64,000 bases of DNA. It comes from Pollenia angustigena (Eukaryota; Arthropoda; Insecta; Diptera; Polleniidae). Position 1 is the first letter of the stretch, and the number at the start of each line of letters is the position of its first letter. The notes beneath the pieces were generated by a model that did not search any database, was not told where the DNA came from, and was given only the letters and a program-made list of their open reading frames with translations. The translations under genes and the position numbers were made by a program. Positions 34,895-46,723 of this stretch are shown here, one piece after another. The stretch spans positions 108,337,802 through 108,401,801 of the forward strand of contig OV884058.1 of the NCBI GenBank assembly GCA_930367215.1. Direction: 5' to 3'.

Positions 34895-35040
34895 TGAAAT
34901 GCTCATTTGCCACTGTAATCTATCAGTGCGTAGGGTTGCGGGTTCGATTCCCGATAGAGACTCTGGTCTCCTGCAGACAAGCGTAAAGCTTCGCGGGATA
35001 AGCCTTAGCAAACATCATCTTAAGCAATTGAACAAAAATT
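34895..35040 (+). mobile_element. tRNA-derived SINE (copy on plus strand)
   Basis: It contains a Pol III B box (GCGGGTTCGATTCCCG), the body AGAGACTCTGGTCTCCTGCA and GCTTCGCGGGATAAGCC, and an A-rich tail. The same body occurs in the SINE at 52735-52866 (minus) and partly at 43645-43712. The A-box region is degenerate here (TCAGTGCGTAGG). Confidence 0.7.
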
Positions 35041-35114
35041 AAAATAAAAAGTTTTCGAAAAACTGTGGAAATAAAAAAAAAAAATTTTACACTTAGGCCA
35101 CGGTTTGGTTTGTT

Positions 35115-36748
35115 GGCTGTAGGAAATATCGCCCCAAAAAAAAAAATTAAAAATCGCCCAAAAAAAATGCATGTAAAATTGGGCCTGATTTCATATGAAA
35201 AATGGCCCAACATTTTTGGGCTATTTATCGTTATTGTTGGGTGATTTTTCGTTTTTTAAATGTTGTATGAAAAATGGGCTATTTTTTAAATTCTACCATA
35301 ATCTTACATAGCAGAGAAAACCATGTTTTATTATGGTTGCAAACAATAAAACTATTTTTCAAGAAACTAATTTAACCATTATATGGTTGTCGGCGACAAT
35401 GATTTGGTTAAATTAAACATAATATCGGTAGAATTTTTTTAACAATGGTTTTGTAGCTTTTTCTCTGGGTGTATAAATATATACATATATATCGAAAATA
35501 AGGATTTTCTCTTCTATGGTATAACAAATACTGGCTTCGCTAACTAAAGCTTCTCTGTATCGCCGGCCTTCGGCCGTGCGCAAGGATTTTCTCCTATATG
35601 GTATAACAAAGACCGTCTCGCTAACTAAATCTTCTCTGTATAGACGGCCTTCGGCCGGGCGCAAGGATTTTCTCCTCTATGGTATAACAAACACCGGCTT
35701 CGCTAACTGAGCTACCTAAACAAGAGCGGCAAGCGTTTTTTTAAACATCAAAATTCTAATTCCTATACATTTTCAATAAAATAAAACGACCAAGCGATCT
35801 ATCAAATCAGATTTTCCAGCCGGGTGGTGTTAAATTCGTGTTCTAAAGGTTTGTTTCGTATAAACTGTGTGAAAATGAAAAGTTTTGACATGAAACAAAC
35901 GCTTGCCGCTCTTATTTAGGTAGCTCAGTAAAGCTTCTCTGCGTAGTCGGCTCTGTTCGGAAACGAGGCAGTTTTTCGAAGCTTTACTTAGCGAAACCGG
36001 TTTTTGTTAGACCATAAAGGAGAAAATCCTTGCGCCCGGCCGAAGGCCGGCTATACAGAGAAGCTTTAGTTAGCGAAGCCGGTCTTTGTTATACCATAGA
36101 GGAGAAAATCATTGCGCCCGCCGAAGGCCGGCTATACAGAGAAGCTTTAGTTAGCGAAGCCAGTATTTGTTATACCATAGAAGATGAAATCCTTATTTTG
36201 GATATATATATTTAATATATACACCCGGAGTAAAAGCTTTAAAAATATTTTATCCATATTATGTTTAATTTAACCAAATCATTGTCACCGACAACCATAT
36301 TATGGTTAAATAAGTATCTTTTAAAAAATCACTTGAAATTTTAACGGTATTTTAAAAAAAAATTTACACATTTTTGATTATAAGTTAAGTTGCGGACGTT
36401 GCAAAGTGTCATAACGTCCTCGTCCTCGTCTTCGATGGACATTATAACACTTTAAAAGTGTCCAAGGACACTACGACACTGGACGTTATGACATGTCACC
36501 TAAATTTATATGAATAATAAACACTTTTTTGCAAATTAAGTATTTTTTTTTTTTTTTTGGGAAAAAATTCGTTTTTGCTTTTTGAGTCATTTTTCATTTT
36601 CTTTTTGGGCCCTTTTTCGTTTTTTTTGGGCAAAATTTCATATTTACCTTTTTGGGTTATTTTTCATGTTCGCTTGGGCGATTCTTCATTTGGGCGATTT
36701 TTCATTTTTTTTTGGGCCATTTTTCTTTGGGCGATATTTCCTACAGCC
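35115..36748. mobile_element. Compound foldback element, 9-bp TGGTTTGTT duplication
   Basis: The ends are GGCTGTAGGAAATATCGCCC and its complement, flanked by a 9-bp direct repeat TGGTTTGTT (35106-35114, 36749-36757). Shells of inverted repeats lie inside. First come GGGC-AATTTTTCAT-type subrepeats, then arms with TTTAACCAT...GGTTGTCGGCGACAATG (35370-35415 / 36265-36310). Next are tandem ~90-bp units with CGGCCTTCGGCCGGGCGCAA, ATGGTATAACAAACACCGGC and CTAAAGCTTCTCTGTATAG (35510-35705 / 35930-36200, inverted). The centre holds a nested palindrome at 35708-35926. Long tandem-subrepeat arms with 9-bp duplication recall Drosophila Foldback (MULE-related) elements. No transposase. Confidence 0.8.
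35708..35926. mobile_element. Small MITE with TGAGCTACCTAAA ends
   Basis: TGAGCTACCTAAACAAGAGC then GGCAAGCG is mirrored at the right end of this 219-bp segment in the centre of the foldback. It may be a separate insertion. Confidence 0.65.
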
Positions 36749-36992
36749 TGGTTTGTTAATATGAAAGGATAAATGACGCAAACTGAAAGGCCGCAAATCA
36801 AGTCATCTTTTTCCATATTTTTGCAGTAATTTTGTTGCAGCATTAATGAATTTAGTAAACATTTAATTTGCTTCTAATACAAAAGCCCATTTAAAGATAA
36901 AATAAAATAACATTTTAAAAGTGCGATATTCGTCTGTGCCGAATCTCTACCCAGAAGAAATTAAAAACCAGCTCCAATTAACATGTTATTTA
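36749..36992. other. Intergenic, nothing recognised
   Basis: It contains only the right flank of the foldback and AT-rich sequence. Confidence 0.3.
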
Positions 36993-38031
36993 CACTCACA
37001 ATATTCTGTACGTAAAATTAACTGAAATTGTAATATAAAATAAATGAAATTTCAATTAAAAACCGGTCTACTTATTTTTCATTTATTTTTAACAAAAAGT
37101 TCATTTAATTTTTACTGTGAAAAATTTAACACCATGTTCCGTAATATCAAATAAATATTCAGTTATTTTGTAAAATTTTAGTGTCAAAAATTCAACACCA
37201 TATTCAGTAAAAACAATTAAATATTCAGTTATTTCATTAAATTTTCGTTTACTCCACAAAAGAGCCGAATTTCTAAAAAATACCAGACAGACACCTGTCC
37301 GCTTGTTTTTCTTATAAGCGAGAGAGGGAGAATATTATTATTTACTTACCCTGATACACAAGTTTGTTTTACTTTTGTTGTACTGGCCACGTTGTATACA
37401 GAAGAACTCTCAATTATAAGACACCAGCAGCATGACCGATATGGCTTCGCAATTATTTTACTTTTAAAATTTGATGTATTTAACTAAATTATATTAACAA
37501 ATAGAAAATGGGAATTGCTTACACAAAACAAGCAATTAATTTTTTATATATAAGTAAAAATTAATTTTTGGTAGTAAAATTATATAAAATAACTGAATAT
37601 TTAATTGTTTTTACTGAATATGGTGTTGAATTTTTGACAGTAAAATTTTATAAAATAACTGCACATTTATTTGTATTTACGGAATATGTAGTTAATTTTT
37701 TGACAATTAATTTATATAAGATAACTGAAAATTCATTTGGTTTTACGGAATTCGTGGTTGAATTTTTGACAGTAAAAATTAAATGAACTTTTCGTTGCTT
37801 TAAATTACATTTTTATTTAATTTATCATAAAGAAGAATTTAACTCAATCAACGGACAATATTAACTGCTACTGAAAATCAGTATTAATATGTACTTAGTT
37901 TTTTGAATAACTGTTAGAATCAGTTAAAAATAAATTTGCTTGGAATTTTAAATGTTTATTTATTTAAAAATGACTGAACGGAATATTTCTTAAATAAACT
38001 ACAGTCCGTTACTGTAATAATATTGTGAGTG
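36993..38031. mobile_element. TA-flanked element, CACTCA family, copy 2
   Basis: The ends TA|CACTCACAATATTCTGTA and ACTGTAATAATATTGTGAGTG|TA are inverted. The interior has repeated TAAAATTTTATAAAATAACTG and TTTACTGAATATGGTGTTGA-like blocks in both orientations (37140-37250 and 37570-37760). This is the longest copy of the family in the window. No transposase is recognised. Confidence 0.8.
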
Positions 38032-38267
38032 TAGAAATTTGTACTTTAAATTAAAATCCGCACTGATTTTCCGCCTGCAAATAAATTGATCATATCAATT
38101 AACATATTTGCTGTTGAGTTTCAATCAAGTTTAACCTCTTGAAATGTAACCACCACCAAAAGAGGCTATATAAAATGTAAACACAAATCAATATATTTTT
38201 TTCAATAAACCCATTTAATTAAAACAATTAAAAAATAGTTTGAAACTTAAAAATATTTTAAAGTTTG

Positions 38268-38470
38268 TGTGAATGTTCGCTTTATATGGGGCATATAGTA
38301 AATTATAGGCCGATCTTCACAAAATTTTATATAAAACGAATTTGTGCAAAATTAAATGATATTTTGTACATACTGTAACCAATTTTAGTTGGTTTTGTAG
38401 CAAAAATATTAATTTGCTTCAAAGCTCTTTTCCTTCTAGACAGACAGACAAGACTAATAATAATAAACTT
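38268..38470 (+). repeat. Fragment of the TATGGGGCCTA dispersed repeat
   Basis: TTTATATGGGGCATATAGTA then AATTATAGGCCGATCTTCAC matches the unit seen at 2722-3408 and 12955-13480. Confidence 0.55.
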
Positions 38471-38879
38471 AGAAGAATACTGGTTGTGAAAATAGACAGA
38501 ATTGGTTAATAAATGACCGAGTTAAAGATAACGAACTACCAGATTTTTCATTAAGAGGGAGTTCTTATATTAAAAAATTTAAATATTGAAAATGGGCCAA
38601 ATCGGTCTATTTTTAAGATGGCGCTATACAAGTCTTCCACCAAATTTGAGGAGTTGGTACGATTTTTAATAATATGTTGAAGGAAGGGTATATAAGTATA
38701 AGATTTGGTATAAGATTTGCAAATTTTTTTTAAATAAGTCTTTATTAAATAATAACAAACATCCGCAAGAACAAAACTTTATAAACTGTCCTTTTAGCTA
38801 GATAAAGAAGGCAGCTGTGTAATAATAATAATATGATAAAGTTGTTTTTTGGAGTTTTAGTTTCGGTTTTATTTTTAAC

Positions 38880-40390
38880 TCATTGATCTTTTTATCTCTG
38901 TGGTTAAACTAGTCTTAAAAATGTTGGTCACTGCGACCGTAGTTCTCGATGACATCGATAGAACCCAGGGCGTTAAAAGCCTGACCTTCATAATCACGAT
39001 CAAAACATAAAATAAATGAACGTTATTCTTTAATACAGTTACTTCCAAACACACATACTTTGATAGTTTTTTGCGGTAAACAGCTTTAAAAGCACTTACA
39101 ATTTGTTGTTGTTTCTTTGCAAAGTAAGCAGCAAGCATTTTTATCACCGTGATCCAGTGTTACCACCAGCAATATTCAGAATTACACTTGAGATGAAGCA
39201 AAATTACCCGATTTAAATGAAATTACACCTGATATAAAATTTAAGTTTTATTTAATAAAAAGATATTTACAAAGAAGAAAAAACACAACAAACTTATTAA
39301 AAGAAGATCAATATTAGTCAAACTGTTAATTTTATTTAAATCAACAAAAATAACATTAAAGGCTAAAAAAATTAATAAAACATAAAATAAAACTGCAAAA
39401 ATAATGAGTTTAACTTCCACATTTGGTTGATATGCCTTGGGAAGGTTTAAAATGTTCATTGGCATTGCTTTATAATGGATGCTTTTGAGCCCCATAGAGC
39501 TTACGAAAGATAAGCTTTCAAACGAACTGTCAGACTGTTTCCACTTTTTGATCAGGCACATCATCATAAATATATTTATGCTTGAACAACGCCACCAAAT
39601 TATCCAAATATACTTTGAAAATCAGCCATCGATTTTCGCAACTTAAAGGTGACTTTATGATTTAAATGACGCAACTTTTTTTCACAAATGAAGGCGATGT
39701 GTTGATTTAGAGAAAATAAACTGTCAATTAGACTTCAAGGCCGTACGTTAACAGTTTTAAAACTGTAAAGGGCGTTAAAAATTCTTTAAACTAAAGCGTT
39801 AAAAAGTAGCAAGATAGAAATAAAATTAATTATATGTTGCAATATTGGAAACATATCTTCCACTGGGCTAGTTTTTAGTTTGAATAACTTTTTTCAATAA
39901 ACTTCAGGTTCTAAATCACTATGATAGGCATCTTTATCCAAATCTAAGGGTCCATCTTGCGACATTCATTACCAAACATTTGAAAATATTAGTATGTTTA
40001 ATGATTGAAGTCGTTTCTTAAAAAGAAACCGAGACTTTGGTTCAGAAGGCTGTGCATTTCTTAGCAACAATATTTAAAAAGAAATAAATGTCTTTTCAGT
40101 TAAATCGAATCTTGATTTTATTTGGGCATCTGAAGTGAAAATTTCAAATTACACCTGAATTACACCTAAGAGAAATTATCCACGTTCTACCCACGACCGT
40201 AAAAATTATACCAAATTCGGGTAATTACCCACTAAGTGGCAACACTGCCGTGATCTGTTTAGCGGTTTTGCTCTCGTCGGTTTGGAAGCACAAAAGCTTC
40301 TTTTGTAAAAGCTCGCACATTGTGCATATAAGCTGGACGTAACTGCTTTAATACCAAAGAATAAAAACGATTCAGCTATAGACGGTGTCA
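38880..40390 (-). other. Open minus-strand frame interrupted by a hAT element
   Basis: With the insertion 39155-40247 and one TSD copy set aside, a minus frame runs from about 40310 to 38880. It reads LLQKKLLCFQTDESKTAKQ and then MLAAYFAKKQQQIVSAFKAV. I cannot assign a family. A TDES/T motif next to a hydrophobic stretch could be an old hAT-like transposase but this is weak. It may equally be chance. Confidence 0.25.
39155..40247. mobile_element. hAT element with CCGTGATC duplication
   Basis: The ends CAGTGTTACCACC and, inverted, CAGTGTTGCCACTTAG are flanked by a perfect CCGTGATC (39147-39154, 40248-40255). Subterminal TTACACCTGA repeats occur on both sides (39180-39235 and 40145-40175). The short frames inside have no transposase motif that I recognise. 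Confidence 0.85.
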
Positions 40391-41607
40391 ATTGTTTTTT
40401 TTATCGTATTTGTTTTGTTTTAAGGGACCTTTGACCTAAAATATCTTGACTAGGACTATTAAAGCTAAACGAAACTGTTTGTATACAAATTGCTTTTTGT
40501 AAGTTCTTTTGCTTTTGTTTTTTTTTAAACGTTATCTTTTTTTCAAATTGTTTATGCTACTTATTTAAAATTCGCCTAAATTCATTATATTAATATACAT
40601 AATATGAAACTCTTCAAGCTACTGCCCCTAAAGCTTTCATCATCATTATTATCCTTATTACCATTTATGGCCTGTCTATAGTACGTGGTAATTTAAAGAC
40701 TATTAAGTAGTGAAGCCTTAAATTTTGTTAAAAAAAATAATAATAGAATAATTGAAAATAAAACAAATATTTTAAAGTCTCTAGTGTCACTTTTAGGTTC
40801 ATTCCCTTCTTATGTAAATAAACGATGGGGTAACAAACACACGCATATTAACATACACAACCTTACTGATATACACAAATACCTTTTAAACTGTTACACA
40901 ACCATACTTAATATCCGTGCAACATTTTAGTAAACACATTTTTTTTGCAGGATCGTTCGTGGTTTATAAAAATATTTTCTCTGGCAGTTGTTTTCTTTAA
41001 TTTTTTTTTTTGCTATTTTTGCAAACGGTAGGCTGGCTGGTTGGACAGACTTGCTGCCATAAAAGACAGACTGGCAGGCTGCGTACCGGGTTTTTTTCTG
41101 TTGCCTATGAAAACCTTTAACAAACACATTTAAAACATTCTTCCCAGTTTTTTTTAGGTTTTTTCTACTTTAAACATTTTCACAATGAACATGATGTTGT
41201 AGTAGTTGTTATTATTTTAAATAAAAAAAAAATCGGGATAAAAATTTTATGTACCCTTGTGGTTTAATGAAGCTTTATAGTTTCTGCTGTGTGTGTGTCC
41301 CAGTAAATGTGTGTGTGTTCAAGTGCTTACACAGTTGACCACGTCTTTAAGACATCCTCGAAGATGGATGCACGAAAATGTAAATTCCCGCAACGACATT
41401 TTCGTACAAGTTTGGAGAAAATCGTGCACGACACAAAGAAAGTCAATGTCGCTCTTTTTTGCCGTACATTTGATCGAAAGATTACATAGGCGACAACGCC
41501 GCCTACTTTATCACCGACGACTACATGAATGGCAATGTCGTCTATTTTGTCATCCAAGACAAAAATTGTTTTATTGTTATTTATTTCAGACAATTTTTAA
41601 GTATATA
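40256..41607. other. Intergenic, no gene recognised
   Basis: It includes a slightly GC-richer island at 41300-41570 with CGACGACTACATGAATGGCA and repeated GTCGTC/GACGAC motifs. Overlapping open frames on both strands there show no known domain. Confidence 0.35.
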
Positions 41608-41714
41608 ATGGGTGATTTTTTAATAGCTATAGGAAAGTTAAAAAAAAAAAAACACATAAAATTCAGAAAAATGCATGAAACCTTTATTTGAATTGATAGT
41701 ACGGTCCATATAAT

Positions 41715-42628
41715 TTAATGTTTGAAGATTATTTCATGCAAATGTTGACCGCGACTGCGCCTCAAATGGTCCAGCCGCTTAGTCAAATTTTGGCATACTC
41801 TTTCCAACATTTCGGCCGGTATCTCATGAATAAATGCTTCAATGTTGTCTTCCAATGCGTCAATTGAAGCGGGCATGTGTGTATAGACATGAGCTTTAAC
41901 ATAGCCCCACCAAAAAATCTAGGCGGCCATTTCACCGGTCCCGAATGTGAAATAAAATGTTCACCGAACTCGCTTCTCAATAAGTCCATTGTTAAGCGTG
42001 CTGTGTGGCATGTGGCACCGTCTTGTTGCAACCACATGTCATGCAAGTCAAGCTCTTTCATTTTGGGCAAAAAAAGTTGGATATCATCTCACGGTAGCGC
42101 TCACCATTCACAGTTACGTTACGATTCGCATCATCTTTGAAGAAGTACGGTCCAATGATGCTACCAGCCCATAAACCGCACCAAACTGTGACTTTTTCTG
42201 GATGCATTTTTAGCTCTTGCAATGCTTCTGGCTGATCTTCACTCCAAAATCAACAATTCTGTTTATTAACGTACTCATTGAGCCAAAAATGAGCTTCGTC
42301 GCTGAACACAATTTTCGGCCAACTTTCCAAAAGCCCATTCACCAAAAATTCTACGTTGCGGTAGGTCGTTCGGCTTCAATTCTTGCACCAGCTTTATTTC
42401 ACACCTAAATCCTTCTACGTTGCGGTAGGTCGTTCGGCTTCAATTCTTGCACCAGCTGTATTTCACACCTAAATCCTTCCGCAAAATTTTCCACGTTGTT
42501 GAGTAACAGAGGCCCAATTGCTGCGATCGGCGACGAATCGATAATTGATGGTCATCGTTTACACTGGCCGATACAGCTGCGATATTTTCTTCACTTCGCA
42601 CTCTACGTAAGCGTGTTGGTGGTTTCAT
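41715..42628 (-). pseudogene. mariner-family transposase, frameshifted, third Asp deleted
   Basis: The minus strand reads MKPPTRLRRVRSEENIAAVS, then SIRRRSQQLGLCYSTTWKIL (helix-turn-helix DNA-binding region). A tandem duplication of a 64-bp block follows (42351-42478). Then come WPKIVFSDEAHFWLNEYVNK with the first catalytic Asp, VTVWCGLWAGSIIGPYFFKD, and MWLQQDGATCHTARLTMDLL with the second Asp. The next conserved block normally contains DLTPLDYFLWG with the third Asp. Here a short deletion joins KWPPR directly to the WGYV frame, removing that residue. The tail ends RGQHLHEIIFKH. Several frameshifts and a TGA also occur. It is catalytically dead. Confidence 0.85.
42351..42478. repeat. 64-bp tandem duplication inside the mariner
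   Basis: CTACGTTGCGGTAGGTCGTT ... CACACCTAAATCCTT is present twice in a row with one difference (GCTTTATTT/GCTGTATTT). Confidence 0.9.
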
Positions 42629-42922
42629 GTCCTACAATGTAAATTTGGTGCGAAATTAAGTCACAATAGCCCGAATAGCCGCTTCAGTGGGTCGATTAAA
42701 CTGACCATAAAATGGAAGAAGCGCGCGATGAACTTTCTTAACAGAGCACGTATTTTGATAATAAGATTCAATAATTTGCAAGCGTGGTTCGTTTGTAAGA
42801 CGATTTATGGTTAAATTATAGACCAAACTGAAGATGTTTGACAGTGATACAAAACACGAAACGTGCGTCAGCTGTTTAAACCAGTGTTGCCAAAAAGATA
42901 ATAGCTAAAAAATCACCCGATA

Positions 42923-43644
42923 TATGCGAATATATTCTAATTTTATAAGCAATCCTTAAATTGACACTGAAGTATAAACTGCATGTAGTCCATTTTCCAT
43001 CTCGCGACTACCTTCGACACCTTTTTTAGTGTCGCTGGTTTGTGCTTATTCGTTAATTTTTAAATGTAGGTAATTAATTCATCAATTAAAAAAAAGAATG
43101 TGAGAACTTTAAGCAAACCAAGCAAGTAATTGAAAAGCACTCAAATACCTCAGAAGAAAACTTATCGCTCATACTGTCCAACATAGAGTTTGATAGAAGA
43201 CAACTTTACAACGATTTCCTCTAAATTGTGTTATAGAAAACCTAAACGGTATGTGACAAGTCGTTCATACATTATAAACGACAATTTGGCCAACTGGGTT
43301 ATGAAAATCTATTTGTGTGTGTTTGCTTTACCATGTACTCAAAGTTTTCTTCAATGCGGTTTTGCACTTTGTTTTTGACCTGCAAAACTATTCCTTGATT
43401 TTTTTTTTAAATTTGCAACTCCCAAAAGGTTAAAAATGGACTTTTTGTTGTGGTTGCACGAGTTTATGCCACAAATGTACAACAACTCTTCCATACATAA
43501 GTTTACTTGTTTTGCTTGTCATACCCAACAAACAAAGTGATTTGATATTTACTTAAGAGGTATTTGGAAAAAAGAACTATTTAAAGATTATTTTTAAGGT
43601 TTGAGAAAACTATATTTCTTGAAAATTTCCTTTTTAATTCAGTT
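42923..43644. other. Intergenic, nothing recognised
   Basis: The open frame 43190-43378 has no recognisable domain. Confidence 0.35.
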
Positions 43645-43712
43645 TTTTTTTGTGTGCCCCTAGTAATCTAGCCAATCAATTCTGGTGGGTTCACTTCCCA
43701 CCAGAGACTCAT
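43645..43712 (+). mobile_element. SINE fragment (tRNA-related part)
   Basis: GTGCCCCTAGTAATCTAGCC then GGTGGGTTCACTTCCCACCA and GAGACTC align with the tRNA-like head of the SINE at 52735-52866. The B box has mutated (GTTCACTTC). Confidence 0.55.
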
Positions 43713-44125
43713 GTTTTTTACACTACAGGCCGGTGTAGGTCTACATTACTACAGTACTTTTCGTTTATAGTAACTACGCTTATAGTCACATAAGCGATAT
43801 AGTCCATTTTATTTGTTTATTTTGCCGCTATAAGTTAATTTAATATAAAGTATTAACGATATAGTCCATTTAGCGATATAAGCATATTTGTCATATATGC
43901 CATCTATGAAAAGTCATCAAAGGGAAAAGTAAAGCAAATTAATGGCGTTATAGTCACATTAGCAAAATTTACTAAGTTCATTTTAGTTTTCGAATCAAAA
44001 ATCTATCCAAAGAAAGTATGAATTTTAATTTTGTGTTCAACTCTCTACTCGTAAAAATTAGTTTTTGCCGTTGGTATTAGCTATGAAATATCTTGTTATT
44101 ATTTTTTTATTTCCTTTATTCTCAT

Positions 44126-46561
44126 TTTTTTTTTTTTTTTTTTTTTTTTTAATTATTTATTTATTGAATCTTCATATATTAAATATGAACTAACAATAAT
44201 TAATCAAATCTTAACCTAATACGTTATTTTATGTCCTGCCAGTGCCAGACAAAATTTTCTTCATCACGGTTTTTATTCACTTATATAGGTGTTTATAGCT
44301 CATCTAATTGGGTAAGTGCTGCAGTGTCTCTTCTTCTTAAGCGAGTGTGGCCGCCATGATTTAAAATATTTCGAGCTAGTGGATTTGGGTGATGTTAAAG
44401 CCTTTTTAAATATTTTATTGCATATTTTGTAATCATAGTTTTAACTAATGGCACATTGAGATCCTTATGAATGTTTGAGTTTTTAACATACCAGGGAGCG
44501 GCTGTGATTATTCGAAGAAGTTTATTTTGGCGCCTTTGAATTTTGTCGATATTAGAGGCCGATGCAGTGCTCCATAGTTGAATACCGTAGCATCAGATAG
44601 GCTTTAAGATAGAGTTGTAAAGTAGAAGCTTGCAATCGAAACTAAGGACAGAATTTCTTCCAATAAGCCAGTGAATTTGAATGGCTTTTAGTTTCATTTG
44701 AGTTAATTTTGCCTCTATATGGCATTTCCAAGTAAATCGCCGATCCAGATGTATACCGAGGTATTTTACATGCGAACGTTGAGGAATTATTTGATTATTG
44801 ATTGTAATAGGGGGGCAAGATTCCCGGCGCAAAGTGAATGTTATATGTACGCATTTTTGCTCATTGACCATTATCCTCCATTGTCTTAACCATATTTCTA
44901 GTTGAAATATATGATGCTGTAAGTAACGTGATGCTTCATAACGATTTTCGTGGACGCTTAGAAAAGCTGTATCGTCTGCAAATGTTGAAGTTTGTGTATA
45001 GTTGCTTGTTGGCATGTCCGAAGTATAAATTAAGTATAATAGGGGACCCAGGATGCTGCATTGTGGGACTCCAGCGGCAATGGGCTGAGGTGAACTTAAG
45101 AAATTTCCTTCTTTAATAATAAATTGACGACCGACTAAGTAACTTTCTAGCAGCTTGTGTGTGTTTGCTGGTAAATTTTGCTTCAATTTATGTAATAAGC
45201 CTTCATGCCAGACTTTATCAAAAGCTTGCGAAACATCGATGAAGAGTGCTGAGCAATATTTCTTTTCTTCAAATGCTTTTCTTATGACATTAACTATTCG
45301 ATGAGTCTGCTTGATTGTGCTGTGTTTTCTTCTAAATCCGAACTGATGGTTTGGAATACATCTATTTTCACTTAAAATTGTAGTTAATTTTGAAACTAAT
45401 AATTTCTCAAACAGCTTTGACATATTTGATAATAAGCTAATAGGTCTATAAGACTCAACTTTTGTATGATCTTTACCTGGCTTTGGTATCATGGTAACTA
45501 AGGAAACCTTCCATTTTTCAAGATAGTATTCAAGGCGTAAAATAGCATTAAAAATAAAAAGAATAATTTTCTTTGCTATGCGAGGTAGCTCCAAAAGCAT
45601 TTTATTACTGATTTTATTAATACCAGGTGCCTTCTTAGTGTTTAAGTCACAAATAGCCTTTTCGATTTCTCTTATCTCAAATCTGAGGGGAAAAGCTGCT
45701 CTAGCAGCAACAGGTGGTAACTCGACCGCAATATTGTGAGATATATTTGTGGTTAATACGTTTTTTAAATGATTGACAAACAGATTTCCTTTTTCAACAT
45801 CATTTCTTGCCCAACTTCCATTCAAGTTTCTTAATGGTGGTTTAGAGACAACTGGACTTTTGAGGTTTCTAGCTGCACGCCATAATGAGTAGTCTGATTG
45901 TGGGGTTGCATCAAGTTCCTTAATATATTTTTCCAGAGAAGCCGTTTTCTGAGCCTGCAGTAACTTTCTTAGTCTTTTTGTACACTCTTTAAGTAAGTTC
46001 TTAAGTTGAGGGGATCTGTGCAATTGCCACTCTCTTCAAGCCCTCCTTTTTTCAGACAAAAGATGCTCGACATCTGTGGAATATATTTTAATAGTTTTTG
46101 TTTTTTTGGTGGCAATATTGGAATGCTGAACAGCTAGTTTCAGAAAACTGTCAAAATTGTCAAAAGAGCGATCTACATAATCCGGTGTACTGAGCGGAAT
46201 ATTTTCTGTGCAATGGGTACTGAGATATTTTTTATATTTTAACCAATTAATTTGCGCAGCTGTCGTCGCTAAGTAACCAGTCGGAGGTACAATTCTATTG
46301 GGGTTCATTATAGTAACAATTTTAGGTGTGTGGTCGGAAGATAATTGTAGGGAAGCTTCAATCTGAATCGTTTCTATGGGAATGTTTTTAACCACGCCGA
46401 AATCGATGACATCTGGAATTTTTTGATGATCAGTAGGCCAATATGTTGGTTGTCCGCTCGCTACCACATTTAAAGCCATTTTAGAAATTGTGTTAAATAA
46501 AACACGACCCTTTGGTGTTATAAGTCGCGATCCCCAGAAGGTATGTTTAGCGTTATAATCG
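44126..46561 (-). mobile_element. Jockey-clade LINE, 5'-truncated, 13-bp target duplication
   Basis: The element ends in a poly(A) tail (the T run at 44126-44149 on the plus strand). It is flanked by CCTTTATTCTCAT on both sides (44113-44125 and 46562-46574). The 5' end is truncated within the endonuclease domain, as usual for target-primed reverse transcription. The 3' untranslated part is about 170 bp. Confidence 0.9.
44293..46561 (-). pseudogene. LINE ORF2: endonuclease (partial) and reverse transcriptase
   Basis: The same minus frame runs from 46561 to a stop at 44293, broken by two TGA codons (46036-46038 and at 44593). It opens inside the APE-type endonuclease with DYNAKHTFWGSR, then SDHTPKIVTI (the SDH catalytic motif). 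The RT follows: FEIREIEKAICDLNTKKAPG, VTMIPKPGKDHTKVESYRPI, SLLSNMSKLFEKLL, ALFIDVSQAFDKVWHEGL (first Asp) and AAGVPQCSILGPLLYLIYTS. The catalytic FADDTA box lies about 350 codons into the 476-codon stretch, then YLGIHLDRRF. The C-terminus after the second TGA contains LWSTASASNIDKIQRRQNKL. Motif order and wording fit the Jockey clade. Only two nonsense changes separate it from an open frame, so it is a recent but truncated insertion. Confidence 0.9.
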
Positions 46562-46723
46562 CCTTTATTCTCATAACTTGATTATATTCGAATTCGGTTA
46601 TATGCGTCATAGTGTCATATGTGTGAATTAGCCTTGTAGTCACATTATGGTTGCAACTAAAGGATTTCACTATAAGCGAAAAGTACTGTATAACTTGGTA
46701 AATTAAATTAAATTAAATTAGAA

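Larger units (their letters stand above)
41608..42920 (-). mobile_element. mariner element copy A, full length but dead
   Basis: TA-flanked inverted ends ATGGGTGATTTTTTAATAGC and TCGGGTGATTTTTTAGCTAT bound 1,313 bp, the usual size of a mariner. The transposase is on the minus strand (41715-42628). It is the best-preserved copy of the family that also left scraps at 4316-4378 and 59857-61310. Confidence 0.85.
43752..46688. mobile_element. pogo-like TA-flanked element split by a LINE
   Basis: The left end is TA|CAGTACTTTTCGTTTATAGT and the right end ACTATAAGCGAAAAGTACTG|TA. TA duplication and CAGT-initial ends with a TTCGCTTATAGT core are characteristic of pogo/Tigger-like elements. Without the LINE it is about 500 bp, with GCGATATAGTCC and TATAGTCACAT repeats inside. 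It has no transposase and was therefore mobilised in trans. Confidence 0.7.

Noticed and set aside
36557..36772. Hydrophobic 71-codon frame as a membrane protein
   Set aside because: It is read through the T-rich GGGC-TTTTTCAT subterminal repeats of the foldback element.
41293..41691. 132-codon plus frame as a gene
   Set aside because: The opposite strand is also open, it runs into the mariner terminal repeat, and it has no domain, splice sites or codon bias that I can see.
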